Position numbers and translations under genes: made by a program. 64,000 nt of DNA, from positions 102,714,912 to 102,778,911 of the forward strand of contig CM043963.1 in NCBI GenBank assembly GCA_014529385.2, given 5' to 3'. Under the pieces are notes generated by a model. The model made no database searches. It had not been told where the DNA came from and was given only the letters and a program-made list of their open reading frames with translations. Shown piece after piece: positions 1 to 11,279 of this stretch. Position 1 is the first letter of the stretch. Every line of letters starts with the position of its first letter. Source of the DNA: Adiantum capillus-veneris (lineage: Eukaryota; Streptophyta; Polypodiopsida; Polypodiales; Pteridaceae).

Positions 1-297
1 ACTCCAATGATCACTACAAAGACACCATCAAAGATGAGGAGAGATTCTCAATAAAAGATGTTTTTTCCAACGCAAGAAATACTCACGATTGATTGTACGC
101 AGTGACCAGAAAGCGCACTAGATCAAAGTTGACTCTGCTAAACCAGTTCATCAGACTTAAAAAGGAAACTGAGTTGTTCTGCAGATAAGGCGATATCAAT
201 GGATCTATTACGTATACTTTCTCTTGAACCTTAGGGGGTAGAAGCGAGACAGCGTGCCTAACATGAACAAATGGCAAAGATTAGACTTGAACACCAA

Positions 298-555
298 GTG
301 AGTCAATACCGAGCAAGTGGGGCAGCTATCGAATTCCATTGGCCACTGATTCGCTTGGTATTGACCCATGTCTTGGCTTAATGATCCATTATAAAGAACT
401 TGGCAACTGCCGCAAAGACAAGGGTCAATACCGAGGGAGTAGTACCAAAATCCAATTTCATTAGCCACTGTTTCGCTTGGTATTGACCCATGTCTCGGTA
501 GAGACCCATTTAATGAGCATGAGAATTAAAGAGCATGAGAATTACCACAAAGCAA
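298..555. repeat. Two-copy tandem repeat, unit about 123 bp
   Basis: Two adjacent units (about 298-420 and 421-555) each begin with GTCAATACCGAG, contain CGCTTGGTATTGACCCATGTCT, and continue into related sequence. Within each unit the motif GTCAATACC occurs again inverted as GGTATTGAC, giving a small internal foldback. No coding capacity is evident. Confidence 0.6.
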
Positions 556-699
556 CATTGATGACCTCATTCGTTGCGAGCGAGTCGGTGAAACTGAGCA
601 TGCACATGAAGTCTACATTATCGAGATTGGTAATGCAGGCGTCCTCTGACCTTGCAGGCAGTTATATGTGCGCATGCAGAGGCGCTGAGCTCAACAAAA

Positions 700-2113
700 T
701 TCTGAACTCCTCTTCATTCTCTTCGTTGATTTGATCTAAAATAATTGACTCATCTAATACGTTTGATGGCCCTGAAATGATCCTAGAGTTAGAATGTTGT
801 TTGATTGCACGCTGAAGTATCGTGGATCCTCTTTCGTTATTGATGGATCCAGAGCTCTGTTCATGAGGGTAATGGTGACTCTCTCCAACTTCTTGTACTT
901 CAGGACCTCGCACTCGTCGAGCTTCAAAACAAAATTGAGAACCCCACCACATTCGTCTCAACTGATGTCAAAGAAGTGAACTACATAACTTTGCAATGCT
1001 TCAAGATCAATGAAGAGGTTGTTGTGATCATTAAATTGTACACCTCTCTGCCGCCCTTGCCTAAGAACGTTGCTTCAATATGGTATGGTGACCCAAGTTT
1101 CTCAAACACCTCATCATTTATGTGCCGGCGAGCAGCCTTTGGCAGCAATGATCCTCTCTGTAGTTTATTTTGAGACTTTTTAGCTAATGCTTTGAAGAGT
1201 GCCCTGTATCCCATCTGCGAGATGCCACTCTCATCAAGTATTGCTTGCACTTCCAGGTTCCAGCTCATTCTCGTTCATGAAGGAGGTAAGTATCCTCCCT
1301 TTCAACTTATGAAATTTTTTCTGAGTTATCATCTCTTCAACTACTTCTTTCGGAACTAGACGGCTGTAATGCACTTCGGCATTGAAGCCTGCACCGTTTG
1401 AGTTTGGATGCAGTAAAGACCTGCCAAAAAAGCACAATGCATTATGATCATGTATAGGAAAGTAACTGTATCCATTTCTTAATGAAGAACATTGAAGAAA
1501 CAAACTTCGGGTTACCTTAAAGCTCGTATTCGTTTTTTCAAGCCACCACTACCAACCTTCATGTTCTCAATGTTGCATAGATCTCGTTTTCTTTTCCGAC
1601 TACCAAGCACAGTGTCTTTCTCTCGCAAACTTGTGATCTTCTTCTCAAGGCCTTGGATTGTCTCTTTGTTTGATGAAATCTTTTGAGAGCATGCTTCATT
1701 AAGTTTCTTCAGCTGCATGTTCTCCATTGCGAGGAAGTTTCTTTGCCTTTCCGCATTCCTCTCATTTCCAAATGTTCAGTGTATCCCAATAGCCCATCCT
1801 TGCCATCGCCTATGAAATGTAAGAGGTTAGTGATATTAGCAAAGGGAGGTGGCGCATTTGTCGTAGGATCCTTTGGATAAATAGACCCATCGGTCCACAA
1901 ATCCAAATGATGTTCCTTATTTGTCCTTCTAAGTTCTTTCTCCCGTTGAGATAAGAAAGACTCCCTCCTACGTTTCTGCAACGGTGCGTACTCTTGCAAT
2001 ACATCAACATGAAGATGATGTGTGTTCTTTCTTTGGGTAAGTGTTAAAGATGAAGGGGCTGAGGATTGTAAGTTCAAATTAGTCTTTTCATCAGGAAAAG
2101 ATGCGTTCTCCAT
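700..2113 (-). pseudogene. Transposase-like gene, decayed relative of the 35563-38513 gene
   Basis: Exon 1 starts at ATG 2113 (MENASF) and ends at 1516 on a GT donor. Exon 2 starts at 1420 after TTTTTTGGCAG. Exon 3 homology starts near 945 and fades near 700. Blocks that align with the complete copy are D-[IL]-W-x-D-G-x-[IL]-Y-P, GLLGY, a basic RKRKR stretch after a coiled coil, DE[ST]G[IF]S, and FVLKLDEC followed by TLMN. A 1-nt shift lies near 1770, another near 1250, and stops follow beyond 780. The exon 1/exon 2 junction has the same phase as in the complete copy, which supports the splice model for both. Whether it is a transposase is inferred from the family. Confidence 0.65.
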
Positions 2114-2461
2114 TCCTAGAGTTGATAGAGAAGAAGACGGAGAAATGTCTTAGGTTTTGGGACGGAAAGCCATATTCTCAAGTTTAGAGTTGATAGAGTT
2201 CGTGTGGCTTATGTTTCTGGAGGGAACGCTTGTAAGTTGGCATTTCAAATCATTAGTCATATGGTTAGTTGGATTCCTGACAAGAGAACGAAGGATAAGA
2301 ATGATAAAGACGGCGGCTACCTACCAAAGAATGTCATTTTGGCCTTTTGTTGCGAAGAAAAGTATCACATAAAGTGCATAATTGAACATTTTCATTTTCT
2401 CTCTCTAAGCCGACGTGGCACTTCTTACAGGGCCCAAAAGTGAGTCCAACTTTCTCCTAAT

Positions 2462-3984
2462 GAATCTGCTGACAACTCCCACTGCATGTGCAATGCCAGG
2501 TCTTGTAGCCACCATGGCATACATGAGACTACCACAAGCTGAAGCATAAGGAATTTTAACCATTGCAGCTCTTTCCTCAACAGATTTCGGACAATTGTTC
2601 TTTCTAAGTTTCAAATATGCAGGCAATGGAGTACTCAAGGCCTTCCCCTTCTGCATGTTGAAACGATCAAGAACCTTGTGCACATACTCTTTTTGAGAAA
2701 GGTACAACAACCTCTTCTTACAATCACGAGTAATGCGCATACCCAAAATGTGATTGGCTTCACCCAAATCTTTCATGTTGAATTGACTTTTCAGCTTGGT
2801 TTTCAAGTCAGCAATGTCCTTCTTAGAATGACCGGCAATAAGCATGTCATCTACATATTGGATAAGCATAATAAGTTGTCCATTTGGTTGTCTTTTCACG
2901 TAAAGACATGGATCCTCATTACTGTGCTTATAGCCTAGGGAACGCATAAATGCATCAAACTTTTGATACCATTGTCTAGACGATTGCTTCAAGACATAGA
3001 GACTTTTCAGAAGCTTACAGACCAAATGTTCCTTGCCCTTGAGCACAAACCCTTCAAGTTGCTGCATACAAATCTCTTCCTCGAGATCACCATGTAAGAA
3101 AGATGTAATGACATCCATTTGATCAAGCTCCATATCTTCAGTGGCAACCAAAGCAAGCAACATTCTTAGTGTCGTCATCTTGACCACTGGAGAAAAGATT
3201 TCCTGGAACTCTACACCATATCCTTGCTTGAAACCTTTGGCCACTAAACGAGCTTTGTACTTCTCAACATTGGATGCAATCGTCTTCTTGTAAACCCATT
3301 TACAAGGCAAAGCTTTCCTACCTTTTGTCAATGGAACAAATTCCCATGTTTTGTTCTTTGCAATACTGGATAGCTCCCTCTTCATAGCATGTTCCCACTG
3401 AACCTTATCATTGGCTAGCATAGCCTCTTTGTAACAAGAAGGCTCACCACTATCTGTCAGCAACACAAAGTCCACGCCTGGAAAAAACCGTTCTGACGGA
3501 TGTGAGACTCTTTGAGGTCTCCTCGGCTGATCAGAGCTTGTACTAGCCTGTGTAGTAATTGGCTCTGTAGCTATCTATGCAGGAGGTGATACATCGGAAA
3601 ACGTCACTTTTCGGAATTCAACCTCTTTCGTTGGCTTCCTATGCATCTTGGTCTCATTGAAGACAACATCACTGCTACGGATTACCGATCGACTTTTCAG
3701 ATCCCATAAACGATAGCCAAATTGACTATCTACACCATAGCCAATAAAGATGCATTTTCTGGATTAGGGTCAAGCTTAGCATGCAACTCCTTGGGTACAT
3801 GTGCATAAGCTTCACAGCCAAATGTACGGAGTTTTTCATAAGACAACTTATGTCCTGACCATAACTCCAAAGGTACACAAAACTGTAATGAAGCATGTGG
3901 TGATCTATTGATCAAATACACAGCAGTGTATAATGCTTCCGCCCAAAACACTTGCGATAAATTATCCTGTGATAGCATAGACAT
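2462..3984 (-). pseudogene. Copia pol: integrase C-terminal part and reverse transcriptase (truncated)
   Basis: The upstream part (3984-3730) reads as the copia integrase C-terminal region, with FWAEAL, YLINRSP and LRTFGCEAY motifs. After a stretch with one stop (about 3570), the RT part (3475-2462) runs from the conserved KWVYK/YKARLVAKGF block through DVITSFLHGDLEEE to the polymerase active site YVDDM and KDLGEANHILGM. It ends at VVSRF where the neighbouring TIR element begins. The RNase H domain normally following is absent. The protein would have been part of one gag-pol polyprotein used in reverse transcription in virus-like particles. Confidence 0.85.
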
Positions 3985-4009
3985 AATCCTCTCTTGGATG
4001 GTCCTTCAT

Positions 4010-5895
4010 TCATTTGGCAACACCATTTTGTGCAGGTATATAAGGAGCTGTAAACTCCCGCTTAATTCCCCTACTAGAATAGAAGTCTACAAACTCTTTG
4101 GAGACATATTCTCCACCATTGTCTGAGCGTAAAGCTTTCAACTTATGTTCAGACTGAGTTTCCACACTAGATAAGAACTTTTTGAAACAAGAAAAAGTCT
4201 CATTTTTAGACTTCATGGCATAAACCCAAACATGTCGTGTTGCATCGTGAATGAATGTAACATAATAAGACGCACCTCCATGGGACTTAGAAGGCATAGG
4301 CCCACATAAATCACTATGCACAAGCTCTAAGGGCTTTCTTTCTTTGTCAAAAGACTGTGTACGATGTGCTCGTGTTTGCTTACCATATTGACAGTGTTCA
4401 CAAAAGGGAAAATCAAAAAATGATAAAGACGGTAAGTAGCCCAAACGAGAAAGAGTTTCCATTCCCTTATTTGACATATGACCTAACCGGCTATGCCACA
4501 AAGCAACAGGTGGCAGCTCGGTTACAGAAAGAACACTATTCTTGTCAGAAACATAAAGAGGATAAAGTGTACCAACTTTAGAACCATGGGCTAAAATAAG
4601 ATGACCTTTTGTAATACGCCAAGACTGCGGATGAAAAGTGACTTTGTAACCCAAGTCATTAAGACGTCCAACCGCAATCAAATTTTGTGTCAAAGCTGAA
4701 ACATGACGCACATTATGTATGGTAAACTTCACCCCATTTTCCATAACCATAGCAATATCACCTAGGCCCACAATGTCACAAGAGTAGCTGTCACCTAGCG
4801 TAACATTGCCAATGGTTTCCTCATATGTAGTAAACCAATGCCCATGAGGTGTGACATGCAACGAAGCGCCGGAATCAAGAATCCATGTATGGGACACTTC
4901 ACCACTAACAAGTAGCTCTGCTAGCATAGAACTCTGCAAAGATGGAGTTTCTTGTGCATCATAAAATACATCATTATTTTCAGTCAACATATTGATGTCT
5001 TGTGCATCACAATCATCTTGCACTATGTTAAGTTCTTCAATCTTAACCGAACTCTTTGGTTTCTCCTCTTTATCATCATTGTCTTTGCCTTTGCCTTTAC
5101 CTTTGACACGCTTCCAAGCATAACAATCCTTCTTTATGTGACCTAACTTATCACAATAATGGCATTGAACATTGCAACGACCAGGAGACTTTGATCTACC
5201 CTTTGAAGCATCTCTATTGCCCTCTTTCTTGGATTCACGATTCCAAGAACGATCTTTACACTGTTTTCCATCCTTTTGCATATAATGAGCTTTGCCATGA
5301 TGTGAGCTATCCATAGCCTTGCGGCGCATTTCCTCTGACAAAAGAGAACTAGTGACATCAATGTACACTAGGGTACCATTAGGAGCAGAGTTACTGACAG
5401 CTGTGCAAAAGATATCCCATGAGGGTGGCAACGAACAAAGCAAGAAGATTGCTTTCATCTCATCATAAATATTGATCTGTTGTGCACGAATCTGGGCAAA
5501 TAGAGAATCAAAGTCATTAATATGACTGGAAACACTGGCTGACTCCTTCATGCAAAGGTTAAACAATTTTCGCATCATGAAAACCTTATTACTTTCCGTA
5601 TCCTTTTCATAAGTGTTACATAACTTTTGCCATAAATCATAGGCAGATTCAATTCTAGCACTGAAAAGTACACTGACTCAACAAGGTGCAATCTAATAGT
5701 AGATCTGCATAGCTCATCAAGCTCCTCCCACTGAAACTGAGTCAAATTCATCTCTTCAGTCCATGTCGCATAAATAATAGGCAATTTCTGTTTCTTTTGG
5801 ACAAGCACATATTGCATCTGATTCTTCCAAAGCTGAAAATTAGTGCCATCAAACTTCTTTATGTCATAAATGTCATGGTCTTTGCTAGTAGACAT
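4010..5895 (-). pseudogene. Copia gag, protease and integrase core
   Basis: The start at 5895 (MSTSKDHDIYDIKKFDG) gives the copia gag beginning F-D-G-T-N-F-x-x-W. The frame changes near 5578. Then follow a CCHC zinc knuckle (CHYCDKLGHIKKDC), the protease motif WILDSGAS, and the pre-integrase H-C zinc site (LWHSRLGHMS ... FCEHCQYGK). The integrase core carries HSDLCGP and LRSDNGGEY, which supply the two Asp residues, with the Glu-containing region further on. The 1-nt frame change between the 5895-5575 and 5578-4010 parts, plus the gap to 3984, indicates decay. Roles are those of the copia family: capsid and RNA binding, polyprotein cleavage, and cDNA insertion. Confidence 0.85.
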
Positions 5896-7034
5896 GGTGA
5901 CAAAATTACCAAAAGATTGTGGGAAAATTTCGGCAGAGTCTCCTTTGTATTTGGGACTATGTCAACCAAAATACAAGACAAAATGACCAAGTATGTCACT
6001 CACAAAGCATAGAAGAGAGCAATGCCTCTCAAAAGCACACTGTATAGAGACCAACTGAGGCGTATAAATAGTCAAACTGACCATAGACCACCAACTCGGT
6101 GTCAAAAGCACCTATATCACTCTATACATGTCCTATGGCGAGGCCTCGTAAGGGATGCTCCAGCTACGTGTATCACCAAAGGTATCTCCACATTTGAGAA
6201 TATCCCAGCTCAATGAAAACCTCATGCTATCAACCCTCAATAATGTAGTTTATGCAACAAAAATGTTAGCCAAGTCTCAAAAATGGCTATCTTTCGGACC
6301 AAGTCTCAGAAATGGACGGGACTGCCGTACTAGCCAAAAGATGGCTCCACAAAAGCGCACAATGGCAATATCCACAAAGACATACAAGTCTGCCAAGACG
6401 CTCAAATAGGCGTCAAAAGCATGTGCCTGCAACTAAACATCCCTGCGGGAAGTCAATCCGCTCTCAAAAGAGCTCAAACACTGTCAAAAGTGTCAACATA
6501 TGCATGTACGCATAAACAACTTCTCCCACTGGAACCATAATATCGCAAGCACTGAAACCTGTAGCCTGTGAGTTGATGCCAATGTTGTAAGCCCGAAGCC
6601 GAAAGTGAGGTCAAGAAGCACAAAGAAAGCTAACCAAGCCTCTCTATGTACCTGTACCTGTATCTGTACCTGTGTCGAAGAAGACAATGCTGTCAAGCTC
6701 CCACTCTATATGTGTGTATGAGGCCACTCCGAAAGAGGAGACACTTCCGAATGAGTTGTTGGCTCTCGTAGATGGAAGAGACTGCAATAATGGTACCTGT
6801 GGCTATGGAATCACTGCAGCACAAACTACCAAAAGAGGGCTGAAAATTTCAGCTCCTAAACCGTAGCTCGAATGGGGTTTCTGATGGCTCGAATGGCTCC
6901 GAAAGGGGGGTAAAACCACAAGACACCTATTGGAAACGCTCTTGGGAAGCTGAACTTGCCAATGGCAAAATCGAAATCCTATTTTCACTCTTGAAAGTGC
7001 ACACGCACGCGGAAACAATTTCGGGAATGAAACC
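5896..7034 (-). other. Copia untranslated leader
   Basis: This stretch lies between the primer-binding site and the gag start. No continuing reading frame of interest is visible on either strand. Short recurrences of CAAAAG are present. It is treated as the 5' leader of the copia element. Confidence 0.5.
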
Positions 7035-7046
7035 GCTCTGATACCA
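7035..7046 (-). other. Copia primer-binding site (initiator Met tRNA type)
   Basis: The minus strand reads TGGTATCAGAGC, the standard plant copia primer-binding site complementary to the 3' end of initiator methionine tRNA. It lies 2 nt inside an LTR edge ending in CA. Confidence 0.9.
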
Positions 7047-7048
7047 CA

Positions 7049-7300
7049 TGATGGGGAGGAGCTGGGAGCACAACGGAAGAAGAATACGCACACACACACT
7101 CACACACACACCACCATAGCCACACACACAGGTTGAAGGGGGAGAGCCAACGTACTGTGTGCCCCTTTCTTTCTTCTCTTCCTTTTTGCACTAAGGCACA
7201 ATACACATTGTACTTAGTGTTAGTGGCTCACACAAGTGTATAGTTGTACACTTAGGGTTAATGGCAGTTAGTGATGGGCGGTCGGCCACATGGCAATTAA
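7049..7300 (-). repeat. Copia 5' LTR (outer edge unresolved)
   Basis: Starts on the plus strand as TGATGGGGAGG directly beyond the primer-binding site, as an LTR should. It holds a CA-rich run (7088-7128). The second LTR is outside the window, so the far boundary cannot be fixed by comparison. Confidence 0.55.
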
Positions 7301-7429
7301 ACCTAATAGTATGCACGAGGCTATGTACCAAGAGTACTCATATACCTAAACCATATTGTTTAGTTTTTTCTTGATTTTATCTTTGTAATTGATAAAAGAT
7401 ATTTTACTATTGTGTAGTGCCTTTCCTTT

Positions 7430-8256
7430 AACTCTATGTGGTCAAAGGGTCATCACTTTCGTACGCACCACATTGACAAGCATAGAACCACCATGGACTG
7501 TGACATCATGGGCAACTTTGACACAGATGGTGATGAATCTAGGTACTTTGGAATTATTGAAAGGATACTAAAGGTTAAATTTAGAACCTTTCATACCTTC
7601 ATCTCGAGTGCAAGTGGTTTGCAAATGTGTCTAGACGGCATGAGAATGGCCTCTACATGGTGGACTCTAGTGTGCATCACACAGGGAGGTATGAAAATTT
7701 AGTTTTGCCATGCAATTTGAGCAGGTGAATGACTACCCTTTTTATTCTTATTTTCTTGTAACATTAGTTATACCAATGTTACTCACTTTGAACTTCTCTT
7801 TTATAGGTCATCTATATCCCAACAATCCACCAACCAAAACTTTGGTTTGTAATTCCCGTAACACCTCTATGGGAAAACCATTTTTTTCACTAATGAAGTG
7901 GAGACCATCTTTGACCCTCTTCCACCTCCTACTTTGGATGAGGGGGAGATAGAGGAGAGGGAGATCGATGATTCAAGTCCGGGGGGCCGCAAGTCTTATC
8001 GAGGATGATTTTCATGATGATGATGATGATGATGATGAGATGGAGGATGACGAATTCAAGTCTTATCGAGGATGATTGTCATGATGATGATGATGAGATG
8101 GAGGATGACGAATTCAAAGATGATGAAGCCAACGCATCCACAAACAAAAATTCTACTTCTCTCTTTATTGATTTAGGAGCCATGGGCTTAGAATTGGATG
8201 ACGCTTCTTGTAGGGATCTTTTGGACGATGATTCAAAATTATTTTGTATACTTTAA
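7430..8256 (+). pseudogene. CACTA transposase C-terminal remnant (DUF4216 region plus acidic tail)
   Basis: Reading across frames gives YFGIIERILKVKF, then CKWFANVSRRHENGLYMVDSS, then VIYIPTIHQPKLWFVIPV. This is the DUF4216 pattern (Y-G-x-[IL]-x-x-I, K-C-x-W-F, and V-x-Y-[IV]-P-x-x-x-x-x-x-W-x-[VF]) found at the end of plant TNP2-type transposases. A strongly acidic stretch with long Asp runs follows at 8020-8150, partly duplicated around 8000-8110. Several frameshifts and stops mean it is not expressed as one protein. Confidence 0.6.
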
Positions 8257-8280
8257 GTTATGAAATTTTTTGGTCGTGTC

Positions 8281-8333
8281 ACCCATTCATCTCTCTCTCT
8301 CTCCCCCCCCCCCCCCCCCCCCCCTTTTCTCTC
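8281..8333. repeat. (CT)n followed by a poly-C run
   Basis: A short CT microsatellite runs directly into about 29 consecutive C residues. The length may be unreliable in assembly. Confidence 0.8.
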
Positions 8334-8767
8334 TAATTTTGTGAAGCATGCGAAATTATGTTAATCAAGTGATAGTGCTTAGTTTAGTTGTAATCAAGTG
8401 TAATCCCTCATAGCTAACTATTGTTTCATGTTTTCATATCTTTTTTTTTTAATTTGAAAATTTCATATAATGTTTTTAATTCTATTAAGTGGGAGGGAAA
8501 CACCAAAATTTGAGGGGGAGGGAATGTTTAAGCCAAAATTTGAATGTTTTAGGTGGTAAATTGGGTTTTGAGAATAATCGGGGTAATTTTTGCGGCAATA
8601 ACAGAGGTAACTGTCGCGATAATAAGCACAAAAATAAACGCGATAATATTTGAAATGAAAAAAAACCCCCCTTCCCTCCTCTCTCTTCCATCTCCAGCTG
8701 ATTTTGGACCCTCTCTCTATAGAACGCGGTAAAAGGCCGTGGTAAAAAATGAGAGGTTTTCATAGTG

Positions 8768-9729
8768 TTCTTTCAATATGTAAATAAAATTGAAGACAAT
8801 GTATATTCAATTTGCATAACTTTTGATTTAATTCCTTTTATACAAACCCATATGATGCATGAAAAGAAAATCCAAGAATCACGCAACAAGAAACTCAATA
8901 CATAAATCTAATTGAATACAATGTAAAATGAATATAATTAACTCTTGATTTAATTTCTTTTATGCAAACCGAATTTTATATGATGCATGGAAAGCAAATC
9001 AAAGATTCATAACAAGAATCTTAATGCAAATGGATTCGAAAATATAAAATCTTCTACCTTTTGATGATTTGGATTGAGAACGTATTGAAAATAATTATCA
9101 ATTCGTTGTAAGTTACTTTGGTGTAAAATTTGACAAATTTTTCATGACCAATAGCTTTGAAACTCCCCAAAAACTTAAGAACAAGCCTTCAAACACTGAA
9201 ATCAAAATTTTGAGTAGAAAATTATGACAATTTTATGTTTTGCTAAATTGTAGCACTACAACACTTCGTGTCAATACCGGCGCCCGTATCAACCAAAATA
9301 AACTAGTTATAAAAAACCCGTTTGTTGGTATCATCATGTCGGTATGCCTGTCAATTATAGTAGGCATTGGTATACCTGCTAGAATATAATATGTGCATAT
9401 AGACGCATATATCAACGGGAATACCAACACCTATATAGACCCTCATATTGATGCCAAAACTTGCAAAAAAAAAAAGAGCAAAGAAGGCTGTCATCTGGTG
9501 CTATATGTATTGCAACACCAAAAGCATCCCTCTCTGCTCAAAGGAGAGAGTGCAAAAGCAAACGCACTCCATATTCATTTCGCCTAAAAATTTTACAGAA
9601 GTGTGAGTACATATTGACCATGACAAGCTCCATAAACTTAACCATAACAATACTCTCTTACTCGCAAAACATAACCATCGTGTAAATTGCAAAACATAAC
9701 CATATTTGAGTTCTAAAACCATAGTCATA
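8768..9729. other. AT-rich non-coding stretch; possible CACTA terminus at 9254
   Basis: No supported gene. Two related AT-rich blocks recur: TGATGCATGAAAAG near 8852 and TGATGCATGGAAAG near 8980, each followed by similar text. At 9254 the sequence CACTACAACACTTCGTG, followed by repeated CGGTAT/ATACCGG motifs (9281-9370), could be the start of another CACTA-type element. No matching far end was found. Confidence 0.35.
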
Positions 9730-10260
9730 AGCTTAAGCATAACCATAACCATAACGTCAAACCATAACTATAACCAAATACTAAAACCGTGACAAAATTT
9801 TGAGATTGTAACCATAACCAATTTTGAAACTATAACCATAAACAAATTCTAAAACCCTAACCATAACCATCGTGTAAATTGCTAAACATAACCATAAATG
9901 AATTTTGAAACTATAACCATAATCTCAAAACATATTTCTAACCAAATTCTGAAACCATTACCATAACCATAACCATCGTGTAAATCGCAAAACATAACCC
10001 TAATTAAATTTTGAAACCATAACCATAATCTTAAGCATAATCTTAAGTATAACCATAACCTCAAACCATGACCATAATCAAATTTTGAAACCACAACCAT
10101 AACCAAAATTTGAAACCATAACCATGATCTCAAATTGTAATCATAATCGAATTCTAAAACCATAAAAAAATCATAACCATAACCTTAAATATAACCATAA
10201 TCAAGACAGACATAACCATAACCAAATTCTAAAATCATAACCATAATCATAAACATAACA
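9730..10260. repeat. Degenerate AACCAT hexamer field
   Basis: Dozens of copies of AACCATA/TAACCATAACC occur in loose 6-bp phase, mixed with AAATTTTGAAAC/AAATTCTAAAAC spacers and one CCCTAACC-type variant near 9852. The phase drifts, giving irregular repeats such as CATAACCATAACCAAATT. It resembles an interstitial telomere-like or hexamer minisatellite that has decayed. It is not the plant telomere unit CCCTAAA. Confidence 0.75.
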
Positions 10261-11279
10261 GCTACCGTATAAAAGTATAGATGAACCAAAACATAAGTAG
10301 CTATACATCAACATGCACAAATGTAAATATATACATCAATTAGATTGTTCAGGTCAGGCCTCCTAATTGATGTCCTCTCCCTCATCCTAAAGCCACAGAA
10401 GAAGAGCTGATAGTCAATGCTTGAATCCATATTTCTCCTCTTGACTCGTCAGTAGACACTTCATGGCAAGCCCATGTAATATGAACACTTAACCATAAGA
10501 TAATCAATTGAAAACATATATACATCTGCTATTTAAATAGTGTATGACACTTACAAACTCATGTGGAAGAGTCTCATAGCCTCCACTCCCAAGATGAAAA
10601 GATCCTACACACTCCAGGCGTACTCTGGCTACGTCCTGCTGATGTTGGAACATGTCTAGATGCTTTTTCTACTGTGGTCAAGCAATCGATGCCCACTTCT
10701 CTATGTCTAGCCATGTCGTCTTTGGCTCACAGGATTTGTATTTGTCTGTTGCTTTAGATCGATGATGTGACATCATTGCAATAGCCACTCTCATGATCCA
10801 ATTATTGGATACTGGATATATCTCTCTTCTGGCTTATACTCTCTGTGAATGGTATCAATGATGTAATTTTTCTCTCTACATCATTATTTTCCCAATGCTC
10901 TATCACATAGTGCCCAAATTGCACTGTACAAAGCTAGAAAACCCTTTGATGCATAGCCTTTTTGCCCTATCCATAACTGGTCCCCCATCCCTAGACTTGT
11001 ACACCTTGCTATGATCAAACTCAAGTCATCCCCAAAGTGTACCTGGTGTACCCATTGTTGTACTATCTATTGAAGAGAGAGGTGGACTCTCTCTCAGAGG
11101 TGTGGACGCATTGATAGTGTCACTACCACAACAACCACTACCACCACCTAAACAACAAGATCTACATTGTCTCAAAGAGGAACGAGAAAGCACAATCTCT
11201 AATGTAGATTGATCAATCAATGTAATTGGGACACTGGTCTAAGGTGTGACACTACCAATCGATGTGATTGGAATGTTGA
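10261..11279. other. No supported gene
   Basis: Only short, interrupted frames. The stretch may belong to the CACTA element to its right, because acidic and low-complexity C-terminal CACTA sequence continues toward it, but I cannot show this. Confidence 0.3.

Larger units (their letters stand above)
1..2461 (-). mobile_element. Divergent, partial copy of the histone-bearing TIR element (runs off the left edge)
   Basis: Read on the minus strand, the segment starts at 2461 with a terminus like that of the 10-kb element at 34979-45025: TAGGAGAAA, then a GGGCCCTGTAAG block where the other copy has GGGCCTTGTAAG. It abuts an ATG in the copia reverse transcriptase. Further in come homologues of exons 1, 2 and the start of exon 3 of the transposase-like gene. 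The histone-like gene and the other genes, if present, would lie left of position 1. Coding parts are frameshifted, so this is an old copy. Confidence 0.7.
2462..7300 (-). mobile_element. Ty1/copia LTR retrotransposon, interrupted and partial
   Basis: Order on the minus strand is 5' LTR, initiator-Met-type primer-binding site, leader, gag with zinc knuckle, aspartic protease, GAG-pre-integrase, integrase and reverse transcriptase. This is the copia order (integrase before RT). The RT stops at 2462 where the histone-element relative begins, so the RNase H region and 3' LTR are missing from the window. Internal stops and shifts show that it is not intact. The outer LTR edge near 7300 is not resolved. 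Confidence 0.85.
7400..8767 (+). mobile_element. CACTA (En/Spm) transposon fragment with right terminus
   Basis: The right end at 8761-8767 reads CATAGTG, the inverse of CACTATG. Just inside it is a subterminal inverted pattern in which ACGCGGTAAAAGGCCGTGG is followed by GTAAAAAATGAGAGG, plus scattered CGCGATAAT-type motifs (8590-8655). A DUF4216-like coding remnant lies upstream. The left terminus was not found, so the left limit is only where homology starts. Confidence 0.65.

Noticed and set aside
2400-2470. TTTCTCCTAATG at 2452-2463 as ordinary copia RT coding sequence
   Set aside because: RT similarity stops exactly there, and the sequence beyond matches the TIR-element terminus, so I assign it to an insertion.
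9882-10163. Tyr/Gly/Asp-rich frame in the AACCAT field
   Set aside because: Produced by the hexamer repeat, with no domain.
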